A stretch of 64,000 bases of DNA from AC-32 sp963788215. GTDB lineage: Bacteria > Actinomycetota > Thermoleophilia > Gaiellales > Gaiellaceae. Shown piece after piece: positions 35,601-45,774 of the stretch (position 1 is its first letter; every line of letters begins with the position of its first letter). The position numbers were made by a program, and so were the translations under genes. The notes under the pieces are model-generated. The model was not told the DNA's origin. It saw only the letters and a list, made by a program, of their open reading frames with translations, and searched no databases. The stretch spans positions 372,001 to 436,000 of the forward strand of contig CAWBFX010000010.1 in the NCBI GenBank assembly GCA_963788215.1, given 5' to 3'.

Positions 35601-35987
35601 GTGGCGCGCTTCCTGCACACGATGGTCCGCATCACGGATCCGGAGAAGAGCCGCGCGTTCTACGAGGCGCTCGGGTTCGCCTTCGACCGCGACATGGACA
35701 TCGTCCGCGACGGGCAGCTCGAGGCGACGAACTACTTTTTCTCGCTCGGCGACCACGAGTCCGTGCTCGAGCTGACGTTCAACCACGACAGCCGCACCTA
35801 CGAGCTCGGCACCGGTTACGGCCACATCGCGGTCGGCGTGGACGACCTCGACGGCACCCTCGAGCGGCTGGCCGCGCAGGGCATCGAGCCGGAGCGCCCG
35901 CCGTACCAGGTGCGTGAGGGCGGCTCGCGCCTCTGCTTCGTCCAGGATCCGGACGGCTACCGGATCGAGCTGATCGGCCGCAGCTAG
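35601..35987 (+). CDS. Lactoylglutathione lyase-like VOC protein (glyoxalase I)
   Basis: 128 residues from GTG. H-T-M-V-R-I-T-D-P-E-K-S-R-A-F-Y-E-A-L-G-F, V-L-E-L-T-F-N, G-Y-G-H-I-A-V-G-V-D-D-L and D-P-D-G-Y-R-I-E-L-I match GloA closely. The four metal ligands H, E, H, E are in place. In actinobacteria the natural thiol may be mycothiol rather than glutathione, so the exact substrate is inferred. Confidence 0.88.
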   Translation: MARFLHTMVRITDPEKSRAFYEALGFAFDRDMDIVRDGQLEATNYFFSLGDHESVLELTFNHDSRTYELGTGYGHIAVGVDDLDGTLERLAAQGIEPERPPYQVREGGSRLCFVQDPDGYRIELIGRS

Positions 35988-37034
35988 CGGATTCGGGCCA
36001 GGTACGCGACGCGGCCCGCGGCGCCGGAGGCCCAGCACGCGGTGGGGCTCGCACAGTCGACCGTGTCGAGGCTGCCGTCGTCGAAGCGCTGCCAGGTGGC
36101 GCCGGAGTCGCTGCTGACGTCGCTCCCCGAGAGCCCGACGGCGATTGCCGTGTGGCCGTCGACCCAGGACACGCCGGAGCGGTACTCGGCGGGCGCGAAG
36201 GCCGGCAGGAACCAGCTCGACCCGCCGTCGACCGTATCGGCGAAAGCGTTCGGCGAGGCGGTCGGCGCCGCGAAGTCCCCGCCGACGGCGATCCCGCGCT
36301 GCTGCCCGTTGAAGGCAAGGCCGTTGATCCCGGCCGACGGGCCGAACTCGATCGGCGTCGGCGCCTTCGTCCAGGTCGACGCCCCGATTGTCGCTCCTGA
36401 ACACGCTCGCCTCGCTGCCGCCGGTGCCGAACCAGGCGCGGTGGCCGTGATCGGTCGTCAGGCACTCGCCGCTCGCGGCGAACGCGAAGGCGCCGGGCGC
36501 CTCGGGCATCTGCAGCCCGGTGACGTGCCAGCTCATCCCGCCGTCGTGCGTCGCGATCACGCGGAAGTGCACGCCGTCGGGAGGATCGGAGACGGCGAGC
36601 CCGTCCTTGCGGTTGAAGAAGCTCATGCAGTCGTAGAAGGCGGTCGGCTCGGCGTTCACGAAGGTGATCGTCCAGGTCTGCCCGCCGTCGTGCGTGACGT
36701 ACATCCGGAAGTCGGTCGGGTTGTTCCCGATCGACATCGCAACCGCGTCGGACGCGTCGAAGGCCTCGATGTCGCGGAACTGGAGGCCCGTGGAGCCCGG
36801 CGGCGTGACGTCCTGCCAGGTGGCCCCGCGGTCGGTGGTCCGCATGATCGCGCCGTCGCCGGTTGGCGTGTAGCCGCTGACCCAGGCCGTCGTCGCGCTG
36901 ATTGCGGAGAGGCCGCGGAAGTGGTCGGTCGTGCCGGTAGGCGTGTCGTGCCAGGCGTAGCCGGCCCTACCGGCAGCGGCAGACGTGGCGCCCAGGAGAA
37001 GCGCGAGACCGGCGAGCAACAGAATTCGCCTCAT
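35984..37034 (-). CDS. Secreted BNR/YCF48-like beta-propeller, frameshifted
   Basis: About 350 residues. A signal peptide (MRRILLLAGLALLLGATSAA) leads into repeated T-D-R-G-A-T-W, T-H-D-G-G-Q-T-W and T-H-D-G-G-M-S-W Asp-box motifs, which mark a beta propeller. After R-S-D-N-R-G the frame must shift near 36386 to continue with S-T-W-T-K-A-P-T-P, S-S-D-S-G-A-T-W-Q and the stop at 35984. One extra base is the simplest reason. The function is likely extracellular binding; sialidase activity is not implied. Confidence 0.72.
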
Positions 37035-37089
37035 CGCGCCGCGGAACCTATCATCCTTCGAGAGATGACGACGTTCGCGGTGATGGTCC

Positions 37090-37818
37090 GTGTCCGAGCG
37101 GCGCGCGCGTACTGGGCGCCCGCTGGGGCGCCCTCGTAGCCGACATTTCCTCCGTCCGCGGATCGCCGCCGAGCTCGTTCGCGCGGCCGGGCTAACGGGA
37201 GACGAGCTCGTCCTCGACCTGGGCGCGGGCAGCGGCCGCCTGACCGCGGAGCTCGCGCGCTCGGCGCGGCGCGTCGTCGCGGTCGAGCTCGACCCCGGTC
37301 TCGCCGAGGCCCTGCGGGGGCGGTGGGCGAACGTCGACGTGCTCGTCGCCGACGCAAGGCTGGCCGCCCTCCCGCGCGAGCCCTTTCGGGTCGTCGCGAA
37401 CCTGCCGTTTCAGGGAGCGAACGAGATCCTGCGCCGCCTGCTCGACGACCCGCGCGTGCCCCTCGTGCGCGCCGACGTCGTGGTCGAGTGGGGGGCGGCG
37501 GTCAAGCGCGGCCTGCCCTGGCCGAGCAGCGTCAACGGGGTCGTGTGGGGCGCGTGGTACGAGGTCTCCGTGGCGCGGCGGCTCTCGCGGAGATCGTTCG
37601 AGCCGCCGCCGAGCGTCGACGCGGGGGTGCTCGTCTTCGAGCGCCGCGCGCGGCCGCTGGTCCCGCTCGAGCGCTCGCGCGAGTACCGCCGCTTCGTCGC
37701 CGCCGGTTTTCGGCGCGGTGGCCGGCGCAACGCGCTGCCGCGCGACCTCGACGCGCATCAGTGGGCGGAGCTCTTCCTCAGCCGAGCTCGATCGTCAGGC
37801 GCGAGGGCTCGCTCTTGA
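37090..37818 (+). CDS. rRNA adenine N6-methyltransferase (KsgA/Erm family)
   Basis: 242 residues from GTG. L-D-L-G-A-G-S-G-R-L-T is the SAM site, V-A-V-E-L-D-P-G-L-A and V-A-D-A-R follow, and the target-adenine motif is N-L-P-F-Q. N-L-P-F is more typical of Erm-type 23S enzymes than the N-I-P-Y of KsgA. The basic C-terminus (F-R-R-G-G-R-R-N-A-L-P) fits RNA binding. If Erm-like, it could give macrolide tolerance; no attenuator leader was found upstream. Confidence 0.82.
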   Translation: MSERRARTGRPLGRPRSRHFLRPRIAAELVRAAGLTGDELVLDLGAGSGRLTAELARSARRVVAVELDPGLAEALRGRWANVDVLVADARLAALPREPFRVVANLPFQGANEILRRLLDDPRVPLVRADVVVEWGAAVKRGLPWPSSVNGVVWGAWYEVSVARRLSRRSFEPPPSVDAGVLVFERRARPLVPLERSREYRRFVAAGFRRGGRRNALPRDLDAHQWAELFLSRARSSGARARS

Positions 37819-38359
37819 CCTTGAACGGGCGCTGCTCGGAGAGCCCGATCGCCCAGGTGAGGACGGCCTCGAAGTCCCCGGTCTTCGAGATCTGCTTCAC
37901 CCACTGCATACCGCCAGGCTTGATGGTGCGCGGACCGGTGTACGTCCGCTCGAGGTTCGCGCCGGACATGTCGGCCGTCGCTGCCGGCTCGAAACGGACG
38001 ACAAGAAACGCCTTGCCCTCGATCGGGATGTGATTCCCCGAGGCGTCCTCGGTTTGCGCCTGGCCCGCGGGCAGATACTGGACGAGGTAGCCGGGCTCAG
38101 CGCCGTTCGCGTCCCTGAAATCGAAGATGACCCGGTCGCGGCAGAGATCGGAGTCGATTCGCACCGCGTTGAGGAGCATCGTCTGCGACGGAGCGGAAGA
38201 GCTCTTCGCGGGGCTCGTGGTCCCGTCGAATGGGCCGCAACCCGCAGTGCTCGTCATGCTTGGCGTCTCGATCGCGGGCGGAGTCTTCAGCGCGCCGTTG
38301 TTGTCGCCGCCGCATCCGGCGAGGACGAGTACGAGCAGGAGGAGCGCGCCGCGCCTCAC
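37778..38359 (-). CDS. AMIN-like lipoprotein
   Basis: 193 residues from GTG. The lipobox is L-V-L-A-G-C-G, followed by a Thr/Pro/Ser linker to about residue 60. The folded domain contains R-V-I-F-D-F-R-D-A-N-G-A-E-P-G-Y and F-L-V-V-R-F-E-P-A, then a long V-L-T-W-A-I-G-L segment. Actinobacteria have many such AMIN-like exported lipoproteins of unknown role. The 3' end overlaps the convergent methyltransferase by 41 bases. Confidence 0.78.
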   Translation of the reverse strand: MRRGALLLLVLVLAGCGGDNNGALKTPPAIETPSMTSTAGCGPFDGTTSPAKSSSAPSQTMLLNAVRIDSDLCRDRVIFDFRDANGAEPGYLVQYLPAGQAQTEDASGNHIPIEGKAFLVVRFEPAATADMSGANLERTYTGPRTIKPGGMQWVKQISKTGDFEAVLTWAIGLSEQRPFKVKSEPSRLTIELG

Positions 38360-38369
38360 GCGCGGGAAT

Positions 38370-39230
38370 CTATCCGCTCTGCGTGCGCAGCCTGAGCCGC
38401 TCGGCCCGCGAGGGGAGGTCGACGACGTCGGCAGCCGAGAGCCTGCTGCGGATCAGCTTCTGGGCGTACAGTCGCTCGTCGGCCGCGCGGAAGAGGAGCA
38501 GCGGGCTGTTGCCGTCGCGCGGGCAGACCGACCAGCCGAAGCTCATGCTCAGGCCCTCCTCCGCGAGGGCTGCCGTCAGCCGGCTGCAGACTGCGCGCAC
38601 GGCGTCGGTGCCCGGGGCCGAGGTGATGACAGCGAACTCGTCGCCGCCGATGCGGGCGACGCGGTCCTGGGAGGGGAGGTTGCGGACGAGGACGTCGCCC
38701 ACGCGGCGCAGGAGGTCGTTACCCACCGCGTGGCCCTCGTGGTCGTTGATCTCGCGGAGGTTGTCGACGTCGCCGAGGATCAGGCCGAATGGGCGGCCGA
38801 ACTCGGCCTTCGCCGAGACGATCGCGTCGAATGCCCGTGTGTTGAGGAGGCCGGTGAGGAAGTCGTGCTCTTCCGCCGACTGGAGCTGCTCGGCGAGGTC
38901 GCGGTTGCTGTGGGCGAACCAGCCGACGAGCGCGCCCATCGACGCGTACGTGACGAGGCGGATGGGCGTGCTCACCGTGAAGAGCTCGGCCAGCGGGAAG
39001 CGCGGGTTGACGACGATCCCGAGGGCGTACAGGGAGGTCGCGCCGGCTCCGGCCGCCGCGCCCCAGTACGGCCCCGCCGCGAGCGCGATCATCGCGACCG
39101 GGAAGTAGAAGAGGTGCGCGATCCCGACGCCCGGGCGCTCGACCGCCAGGAACGCAACGAAGATGGCCGGGTAGAGAACCGCAGAGGCGAGGAGCAGGAA
39201 CGCGCGGTGACGGGCGACTGCCGCAGGCAT
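38370..39230 (-). CDS. Membrane diguanylate cyclase
   Basis: 286 residues. The N-terminal 130 residues hold about four hydrophobic helices, ending in an amphipathic linker. The GGDEF domain (about 125-275) begins H-D-F-L-T-G-L-L-N-T-R-A-F and has R-I-G-G-D-E-F-A-V-I, an active-looking catalytic motif. No clear R-x-x-D inhibitory site precedes it. It makes c-di-GMP. GGAG directly abuts the ATG used here, so the true start may be slightly different. Confidence 0.87.
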   Translation of the reverse strand: MPAAVARHRAFLLLASAVLYPAIFVAFLAVERPGVGIAHLFYFPVAMIALAAGPYWGAAAGAGATSLYALGIVVNPRFPLAELFTVSTPIRLVTYASMGALVGWFAHSNRDLAEQLQSAEEHDFLTGLLNTRAFDAIVSAKAEFGRPFGLILGDVDNLREINDHEGHAVGNDLLRRVGDVLVRNLPSQDRVARIGGDEFAVITSAPGTDAVRAVCSRLTAALAEEGLSMSFGWSVCPRDGNSPLLLFRAADERLYAQKLIRSRLSAADVVDLPSRAERLRLRTQSG

Positions 39231-39282
39231 CTCCGTTGAGCATCGGGCGGGTCGGCCGCCCGTGCCTCCCTCGAAGGAGTGA

Positions 39283-39312
39283 TTTGTGCGGTTGTCACAC
39301 TCTCGGCACAAA
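39283..39312. promoter_or_regulatory. Inverted repeat between divergent genes
   Basis: TTTGTGC (39283-39289) and GCACAAA (39306-39312) are perfect inverted 7-mers, 16 bases apart, in the 124-base gap between the cyclase gene and the small gene at 39355. They could form an operator for a dimeric regulator. Confidence 0.35.
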
Positions 39313-39354
39313 GGCGTTTCACACGCGTGACGTTTGCCTCGGTACGGTCGCTTC

Positions 39355-39651
39355 ATGGCGAAAGCGGCAAGAACGAAGGCGGCGGCAACGAAGGCGGCGA
39401 CGCCCTGGGGGCCCGCGGAGCTCGTGGAAGAGGTCACGCTCGCGCAGCAGTCCGGCGGGAAGCGCTTCTCCTCGCTCGTGCAGCTGCTGGAGGCGCCCGG
39501 CGGCGAGGAGCTCGTGCGCTTCGCCTATGCGACGACGGGCTCGGTGCGGCGCGGGCCGGTGACGCTTCGGGCGCGCGATCTCGAGCGGCTGCGCGCGGGG
39601 CTCGCCGAGCGCCCGCGGTTGGCGGCGGCGCTGGGGTTGAAGCCGCCCTAG
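39355..39651 (+). CDS. Small basic-tailed protein of unknown function
   Basis: 98 residues. A Lys/Ala-rich start (M-A-K-A-A-R-T-K-A-A-A-T-K-A) resembles a nucleic-acid-binding tail. The rest is a compact alpha/beta domain: L-V-E-E-V-T-L-A-Q-Q-S-G-G-K-R-F, L-L-E-A-P-G-G-E-E-L-V-R-F-A-Y. No family is recognised. It converges on purQ with a four-base overlap. Confidence 0.68.
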   Translation: MAKAARTKAAATKAATPWGPAELVEEVTLAQQSGGKRFSSLVQLLEAPGGEELVRFAYATTGSVRRGPVTLRARDLERLRAGLAERPRLAAALGLKPP

Positions 39652-40346
39652 ACCGGACTGAGCGCGCGCTCGCGGGCGGCGTCGACGAGCGAGCCGAGGA
39701 CGAGCGCGCCGCCGGTCGGGCCGAGCAGCGGGTCGACGGCATGCTCCGGGTGCGGCATCAGCCCGAAGACGTTCCCGTCGCGGCTCACGACGCCGGCGAT
39801 GTCGGCGACCGAGCCGTTCGGGTTCTGGGAGTAGCGAAGCGCGACCTGCCCGTTCGCCTCGAGCTCGCCGAGCAGCTCCTCGTCGGCGAAGTAGCAGCCC
39901 TCGCCGTGCTTGATGGGCATCGTCAGGCGCTGGCCGGGCTCGCAACGGGCGGTGAAGGGCGTGTCAGTCCGCTCGACCACGAGCTCGACGTCGCGGCAGA
40001 CGAACGACAGGGACGCGTTCGGGCGGAGCGCGCCCGGGAGCAGGCCCGCCTCGCAGAGCACCTGGAAGCCGTTGCAGATGCCGAGCACGAGGCCGCCGTC
40101 GCCGGCGAAACGGGTCACGGCGCGCATCACGGGCGCGAACCTCGCGATCGCGCCGCACCGGAGGTAGTCGCCGTACGAGAATCCGCCGGGCAACCCGACG
40201 GCGTCGACCGACGGAAGCTCCGGCTCGGCGTGCCAGACCGGAAACGCCTCGGCGCCGAGCCTCTCGAACGCGAGCACCGCGTCGCCGTCGTCGTTCGAGC
40301 CGGGGAAGACGACGACCGCGATCCTCGGCCGAGGTTGATCGCTCAC
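39648..40346 (-). CDS. purQ: Phosphoribosylformylglycinamidine synthase subunit I
   Basis: 232 residues from GTG. It is a class I glutaminase: P-G-S-N-D-D-G-D, L-P-G-G-F-S-Y-G-D-Y-L-R, nucleophile Cys in L-G-I-C-N-G-F-Q-V-L and the His/Glu of M-P-H-P-E-H-A-V. It supplies ammonia to PurL. It is last in the purD-purE-purB-purC-purS-purQ run, with a GTGA overlap to purS. Its partner purL is 14 kb away. Confidence 0.96.
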   Translation of the reverse strand: MSDQPRPRIAVVVFPGSNDDGDAVLAFERLGAEAFPVWHAEPELPSVDAVGLPGGFSYGDYLRCGAIARFAPVMRAVTRFAGDGGLVLGICNGFQVLCEAGLLPGALRPNASLSFVCRDVELVVERTDTPFTARCEPGQRLTMPIKHGEGCYFADEELLGELEANGQVALRYSQNPNGSVADIAGVVSRDGNVFGLMPHPEHAVDPLLGPTGGALVLGSLVDAARERALSPV

Positions 40347-40585
40347 GCGTCGGCCATCGAGATCTCGTACGACTCGATCAGCGGGTTCGCCAGCAGCTGC
40401 TCGCACATCCGCTCGAGCTCGGCGCGCGCCTCGTCCGGGCTCCCGCCCTCGAGCTCGAGGTCGACGACGCGGCCGACCCGCGCCTCCTCGACCGCGAAGC
40501 CGAGGTGGCGAAGCGAGCTCTGAACGGCCTCGCCTTGTGGGTCGAGGATCCCGGGCTTCGGGCGGACGAGCACGGTGGCCTTCAC
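40343..40585 (-). CDS. purS: Phosphoribosylformylglycinamidine synthase subunit PurS
   Basis: 80 residues from GTG. A-T-V-L-V-R-P-K-P-G-I-L-D-P-Q-G and A-V-Q-S-S-L-R-H-L-G-F are the family signature. The protein bridges PurL and PurQ. Four-base overlaps join it to purC and purQ. Confidence 0.96.
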   Translation of the reverse strand: MKATVLVRPKPGILDPQGEAVQSSLRHLGFAVEEARVGRVVDLELEGGSPDEARAELERMCEQLLANPLIESYEISMADA

Positions 40586-41437
40586 GAGAGCACGACCTCG
40601 GGATCCGCCAGATAGTCGTCGAAGGAGATCTCCGTTAGCCGTTCGAACGCCTCGACGTAGCGCGCCCTCGTGCCGGCGACGATGTCCTCGGGAAGCTCGG
40701 GGCCCGGGTAGCTCTTGTCCCAGCCGAGCGACTCGCAGTAGTCGCGCGCGAACTGCTTGTCGAACGAGGGCTGGGGCTTCCCGGCCTCGTACTCGTCGGC
40801 CGGCCAGAAGCGGGACGAGTCCGGCGTGAAGAGCTCGTCGGCCAGGACGAGCCGTCCCTCGGGGTCGATCCCGAACTCGTACTTCGTGTCCGCCATCAGG
40901 ATCCCGCGCGCGGCCGCGTGCTCCGACGCGAAGCGGTAGAGCTCGAGCGAGGCGCGCTCGACCTGGTCGTAGCGCTCGGCGCCGACCAGCTCAACCGCCT
41001 GCTCACGATCGATGTTCTGGTCGTGTCCCTCGAGCGCCTTCGTCGAGGGGGTGAAGATCGGCTCGGGCAGCTTCTCCGACTCGATCAGCCCCTCCGGGAG
41101 CTTGTGCCCACAGACGACGCCAGTCGCCTGGTAGTCCTTCCAGCCCGAGCCGGTGATGTAGCCGCGGACGACGCACTCGAGCGGCAGCATGTCCAGCCGC
41201 TGGCACTCCGTCGAGCGCCCGTCGGAGCGCAGCGCGAGCAGGTGGTTCGGGACGATCTCGCGCGTCCGCGCGAACCAGAAGCCCGAGAGGCCGGTAAGCA
41301 CGCGGCCCTTGTCGGGGATCTCGGTCGGCAGGACGACGTCGAAGGTCGAGATGCGGTCGCTCGCGACGAGCAACAGCCTCTCCGCGTCGAGCTCGAACAG
41401 CTCGCGCACCTTCCCGCTTCCGACATGAACCGCGGCT

Positions 41438-41445
<8 letters not shown>
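40582..41445 (-). CDS. purC: SAICAR synthetase
   Basis: 287 residues. G-S-G-K-V-R-E-L-F-E opens the ATP site. S-D-R-I-S-T-F-D-V-V-L-P, E-C-V-V-R-G-Y-I-T-G-S-G-W and D-T-K-Y-E-F-G-I-D are typical of the longer bacterial/fungal-type enzyme. It condenses CAIR with aspartate. It overlaps purB by eight bases and purS by four. Confidence 0.96.
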
Positions 41446-42754
<1,309 letters not shown>

Positions 42755-42773
42755 TATCGCCAGTGTAGAGCGC

Positions 42774-43273
42774 CTACCCGCCGACCAGGCTGAGGCGATA
42801 AGCGTCTCCTCGACCTGGACGCCGCGGATCGTGTCGACCCGCTCGCCGTCCGCCCGCCAGCCCTCGCGCTCGTAGAAACGGCGCGCCCGCGGATTGTCCG
42901 CGAGCACCCAGAGCATCGCGGTGGTGTAGCCCTGGTCAGCGAGCCAGTCCTTGAACGCGCCCATCAGCCCCGAGGCGGCTCCGCTACCCCACGCCTCGGG
43001 CAAGACGTAGATCGCATACAGCTCTCCGAAGCCGTCCTCGGTCCGCGACGGTCCTGCCGCGACGAAGCCGACGATGCCCTCGCCGTCCTCCGTCTCGGCC
43101 ACCCAGACGGCCATGTCCGCCTCGATTCGCTCGAGCCATCCGCGCACGCGCTCCTCGACGTCGAGGCTGTCCAGCACTTCTGCCGGAAACACGTGGCGGT
43201 ACGCCGCCTGCCAGGTGCGCGTGTGCACCTCGGCGATCCCGCGCGCGTCAGCGGGCTCGGCCCGCCGGATCAT
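42774..43273 (-). CDS. GNAT acetyltransferase in the pur operon, probable frameshift at its end
   Basis: About 166 residues. M-I-R-R-A-E-P-A-D-A-R-G-I, Y-V-L-P-E-A-W-G-S-G-A-A-S-G-L-M and N-P-R-A-R-R-F-Y-E-R-E-G-W are standard GNAT. After V-Q-V-E-E-T the frame runs on into purB; restoring one base near 42800 gives Y-R-L-S-L-V-G-G and a TAG at 42774. The ATG overlaps the purE stop. The acceptor is unknown, and it need not act in purine synthesis. Confidence 0.78.
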
Positions 43274-43689
43274 CAAGCGTTGAGGATGCGCTGTGCCAGG
43301 ACAGCTGCGTTGCGGGCGCTGTCCACGCCGACCGCCGCGACCGGGACGCCCGGCGGCATCTGCGTGATCGAGAGGAGCGCGTCGAGCCCGTCCAGCACGC
43401 TCTTCTCCGAGCGCAGCGGGACGCCGATCACCGGCAGGTCCGTGTGCGCCGCCACCGCCCCCGGCAGCGCCGCGGCCAGGCCCGCGCCGGCGATCAGCAC
43501 CTTGATCCCGCGCTCTCGCGCGGTCCGTGCGTACTCGGCCACCGCGTCGGGATTGCGGTGTGCCGAGCGGACCTCGAACTCGTGCGGGATGCCGTGCGAG
43601 GCGAGCTCGTCGAGCGCCGGCTGCATGCGCTCGCGGTCGGAGTCGGACCCGACGAGGATCCCGACGAGGGGGCCGTCAGCTGCGGACAT
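43273..43689 (-). CDS. purE: N5-carboxyaminoimidazole ribonucleotide mutase
   Basis: 138 residues; GGAGGG precedes the ATG. V-G-I-L-V-G-S-D-S-D, E-V-R-S-A-H-R-N-P-D and A-G-A-G-L-A-A-A-L-P-G-A-V-A match class I PurE. The class I type implies a PurK partner, and no purK is in this window. Its start overlaps purD by 14 bases. Confidence 0.95.
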   Translation of the reverse strand: MSAADGPLVGILVGSDSDRERMQPALDELASHGIPHEFEVRSAHRNPDAVAEYARTARERGIKVLIAGAGLAAALPGAVAAHTDLPVIGVPLRSEKSVLDGLDALLSITQMPPGVPVAAVGVDSARNAAVLAQRILNA

Positions 43690-44905
43690 GTCCCTCCGCG
43701 GCGGCCAGTGCGATGTCGCTGCGGTACTGCATGCCCGAGAATGAAATCCGATCGACGGCCTCGTATGCGGCAGCACGCGCGGCCGGCAGGTCATCGCCGA
43801 GCGCGGTCACGTTCAGCACCCGCCCGCCGCTCGTGACGAGCTCTTCCCCGTGCCGCGCCGTTCCCGCGTGGAAGACGAGCGCGCCCGCGGCTTCCGCGTC
43901 CTCGACGCCCTCGATCGGCGTCCCCCGGTCGTCGCTCGCCTCCGGGTAGCCGGCCGAGGCCAGCGCGACCGTGACGGCCGCGCGTTCGCCGACTTCGAGC
44001 GATCCGCCGGCCAGGCGCCCCTCGGCGACGCTCGCGAGCGTCTCGAGCAGGTCTCCGTCGAGCCGCGGCAGGATCGACTGCGTCTCCGGGTCGCCGAAGC
44101 GGCAGTTGAACTCGAGCACGCGCGGGCCGTCGTCGGTGAGCATCAGCCCGGCGTAGAGCACGCCCGTGAACGGCGCGCCGCGCCGCGCGAGCTCCTCCAG
44201 CACGGGGCGGTGAATCGTCTCGACGAGCTCGTCCACCTCGGCCTCGCCGAGGCTCGCGACCGGGGAGTACGAGCCCATCCCGCCGGTGTTCGGGCCGCTG
44301 TCGCCGTCGCCGATGCGCTTGAAGTCCTGGGCCGGCGCGAGCGCCAGCGTCTCGCGGCCGTCGGTCAGGACGAGGAGCGAGACCTCCTCGCCCTCGAGCA
44401 GCTCCTCGATCACGACCTCCTCGCCGAGCGCAGCTGCGCCGCGCAGGCCGGCGTCGAGCTCTTCCTGCGTCCGGCAGACGAAGACGCCCTTGCCCGCCGC
44501 GAGCCCGTCGGCCTTGACGACGCACGGCGGCCGCGCAACCGCAAGCCCGGCGGCGGTCGGAGCGCCGGCCGCCTCGAGGACGTCCTTGGCGAAGCTCTTC
44601 GAGCCCTCGATCCGCGCGGCGGCCGCGCTCGGCCCGAAGACCGAGACACCCGCGTGCCGGAGCGTGTCGGCGACCCCGGCCACGAGCGGCGCCTCGGGCC
44701 CGATCACGGCGAGATCGATCTCGAGCTCGCGGCAGAGAGCGAGCAGGCTCTCACCGTCCTGCGGATGAACGGGGTGGCACTCGCCGAGGCGCGCGATCCC
44801 AGGGTTTCCGGGCGCTGCGTGCAGCGCTTCGAGCCGGGGGCTCTGCTTGAGCTTCCACGCGAGTGCGTGCTCGCGACCGCCGGACCCGACGACGAGGACC
44901 CTCAC
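43676..44905 (-). CDS. purD: Phosphoribosylamine-glycine ligase
   Basis: 409 residues from GTG. V-L-V-V-G-S-G-G-R-E-H-A-L-A-W, the ATP-grasp segments V-V-K-A-D-G-L-A-A-G-K-G-V and E-F-N-C-R-F-G-D-P-E-T-Q, and S-Y-S-P-V are intact. It is the first gene of the seven-gene run to purQ. The 59-base gap to divergent fdhD must hold both promoters. Confidence 0.96.
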   Translation of the reverse strand: MRVLVVGSGGREHALAWKLKQSPRLEALHAAPGNPGIARLGECHPVHPQDGESLLALCRELEIDLAVIGPEAPLVAGVADTLRHAGVSVFGPSAAAARIEGSKSFAKDVLEAAGAPTAAGLAVARPPCVVKADGLAAGKGVFVCRTQEELDAGLRGAAALGEEVVIEELLEGEEVSLLVLTDGRETLALAPAQDFKRIGDGDSGPNTGGMGSYSPVASLGEAEVDELVETIHRPVLEELARRGAPFTGVLYAGLMLTDDGPRVLEFNCRFGDPETQSILPRLDGDLLETLASVAEGRLAGGSLEVGERAAVTVALASAGYPEASDDRGTPIEGVEDAEAAGALVFHAGTARHGEELVTSGGRVLNVTALGDDLPAARAAAYEAVDRISFSGMQYRSDIALAAAEGHVRS

Positions 44906-44964
44906 GCGGCGAGTCTACTGGGGGCGGCGGTTGGCCCTGAGGCGCACGGGTACGCTTCCGCGCG

Positions 44965-45774
44965 ATGGGCGAGCACGAAGCCGTCGAGGCGCCGCCGTAC
45001 TCCGCCTCGCGCGTCGACGTCGTGCGCATGCCGGGCGGGCGCGAGGAGCCCGACCAGGTTGCCGTCGAGGAGCCGCTCGAGATCCGGATCGGCGGCGAGC
45101 CGGTCGCGGTCACGATGCGGACGCCTGGCCACGACGAGGAGCTTGCGCTCGGGTTCTGCCTGACCGAGGGCCTGAGCCCCAGCGCCGCGGCTCCGCCGGC
45201 CGACCTCGCCGCGAACACGATCGACGTCGAGGCGCCCGCGCTCGACCTGACCAACGTGCGGCGGAGCTTCTACACGAGCTCCTCCTGCGGCGTGTGCGGC
45301 AAGGGCGCGCTGGAGGCGGTCTCGGTCGAGGCGCCGAGAGTGGAGAGCGAACTCCGCGTACCGCTGAGCCTGCTCGCCGAGCTCCCGGACCGTCTCCGCG
45401 AGGCGCAGCCAGCCTTCGCCGCGACCGGCGGCCTGCATGCGACCGGCCTCTTCGGCAGCGTCTCCGATGGGGCCGGCGAGCTGCTCTGCCTGCGCGAGGA
45501 CGTCGGCCGCCACAACGCGATGGACAAGGTCATCGGCTGGGCGTTCCTCGCCGGGCGGCTGCCGCTCGCCGACGCGATCCTCTGCGTCAGCGGTCGCCTT
45601 TCCTTTGAGCTCGTCCAGAAGGCCGCCGTCGCGGGTTGTCCACTTCTCGTGGCGGTCGGCGCGCCGTCGAGCCTGGCCGTCGACCTCGCGCGTGACCGCG
45701 GGATCACGCTCTGCGGCTTCGCGCGCGCAGGGCGGCTGAACGTCTACAGCGAGCCGTGGCGCGTCCTGAGCTGA
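44965..45774 (+). CDS. fdhD: Formate dehydrogenase sulfurtransferase FdhD
   Basis: 269 residues. S-S-C-G-V-C-G-K-G is the Cys pair that accepts persulfide sulfur. E-D-V-G-R-H-N-A-M-D-K-V-I-G and S-G-R-L-S-F-E-L-V-Q-K are the FdhD signatures. It transfers sulfur to the molybdenum cofactor of formate dehydrogenase. No fdh gene is in the window. It overlaps mobA by 19 bases. Confidence 0.95.
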   Translation: MGEHEAVEAPPYSASRVDVVRMPGGREEPDQVAVEEPLEIRIGGEPVAVTMRTPGHDEELALGFCLTEGLSPSAAAPPADLAANTIDVEAPALDLTNVRRSFYTSSSCGVCGKGALEAVSVEAPRVESELRVPLSLLAELPDRLREAQPAFAATGGLHATGLFGSVSDGAGELLCLREDVGRHNAMDKVIGWAFLAGRLPLADAILCVSGRLSFELVQKAAVAGCPLLVAVGAPSSLAVDLARDRGITLCGFARAGRLNVYSEPWRVLS

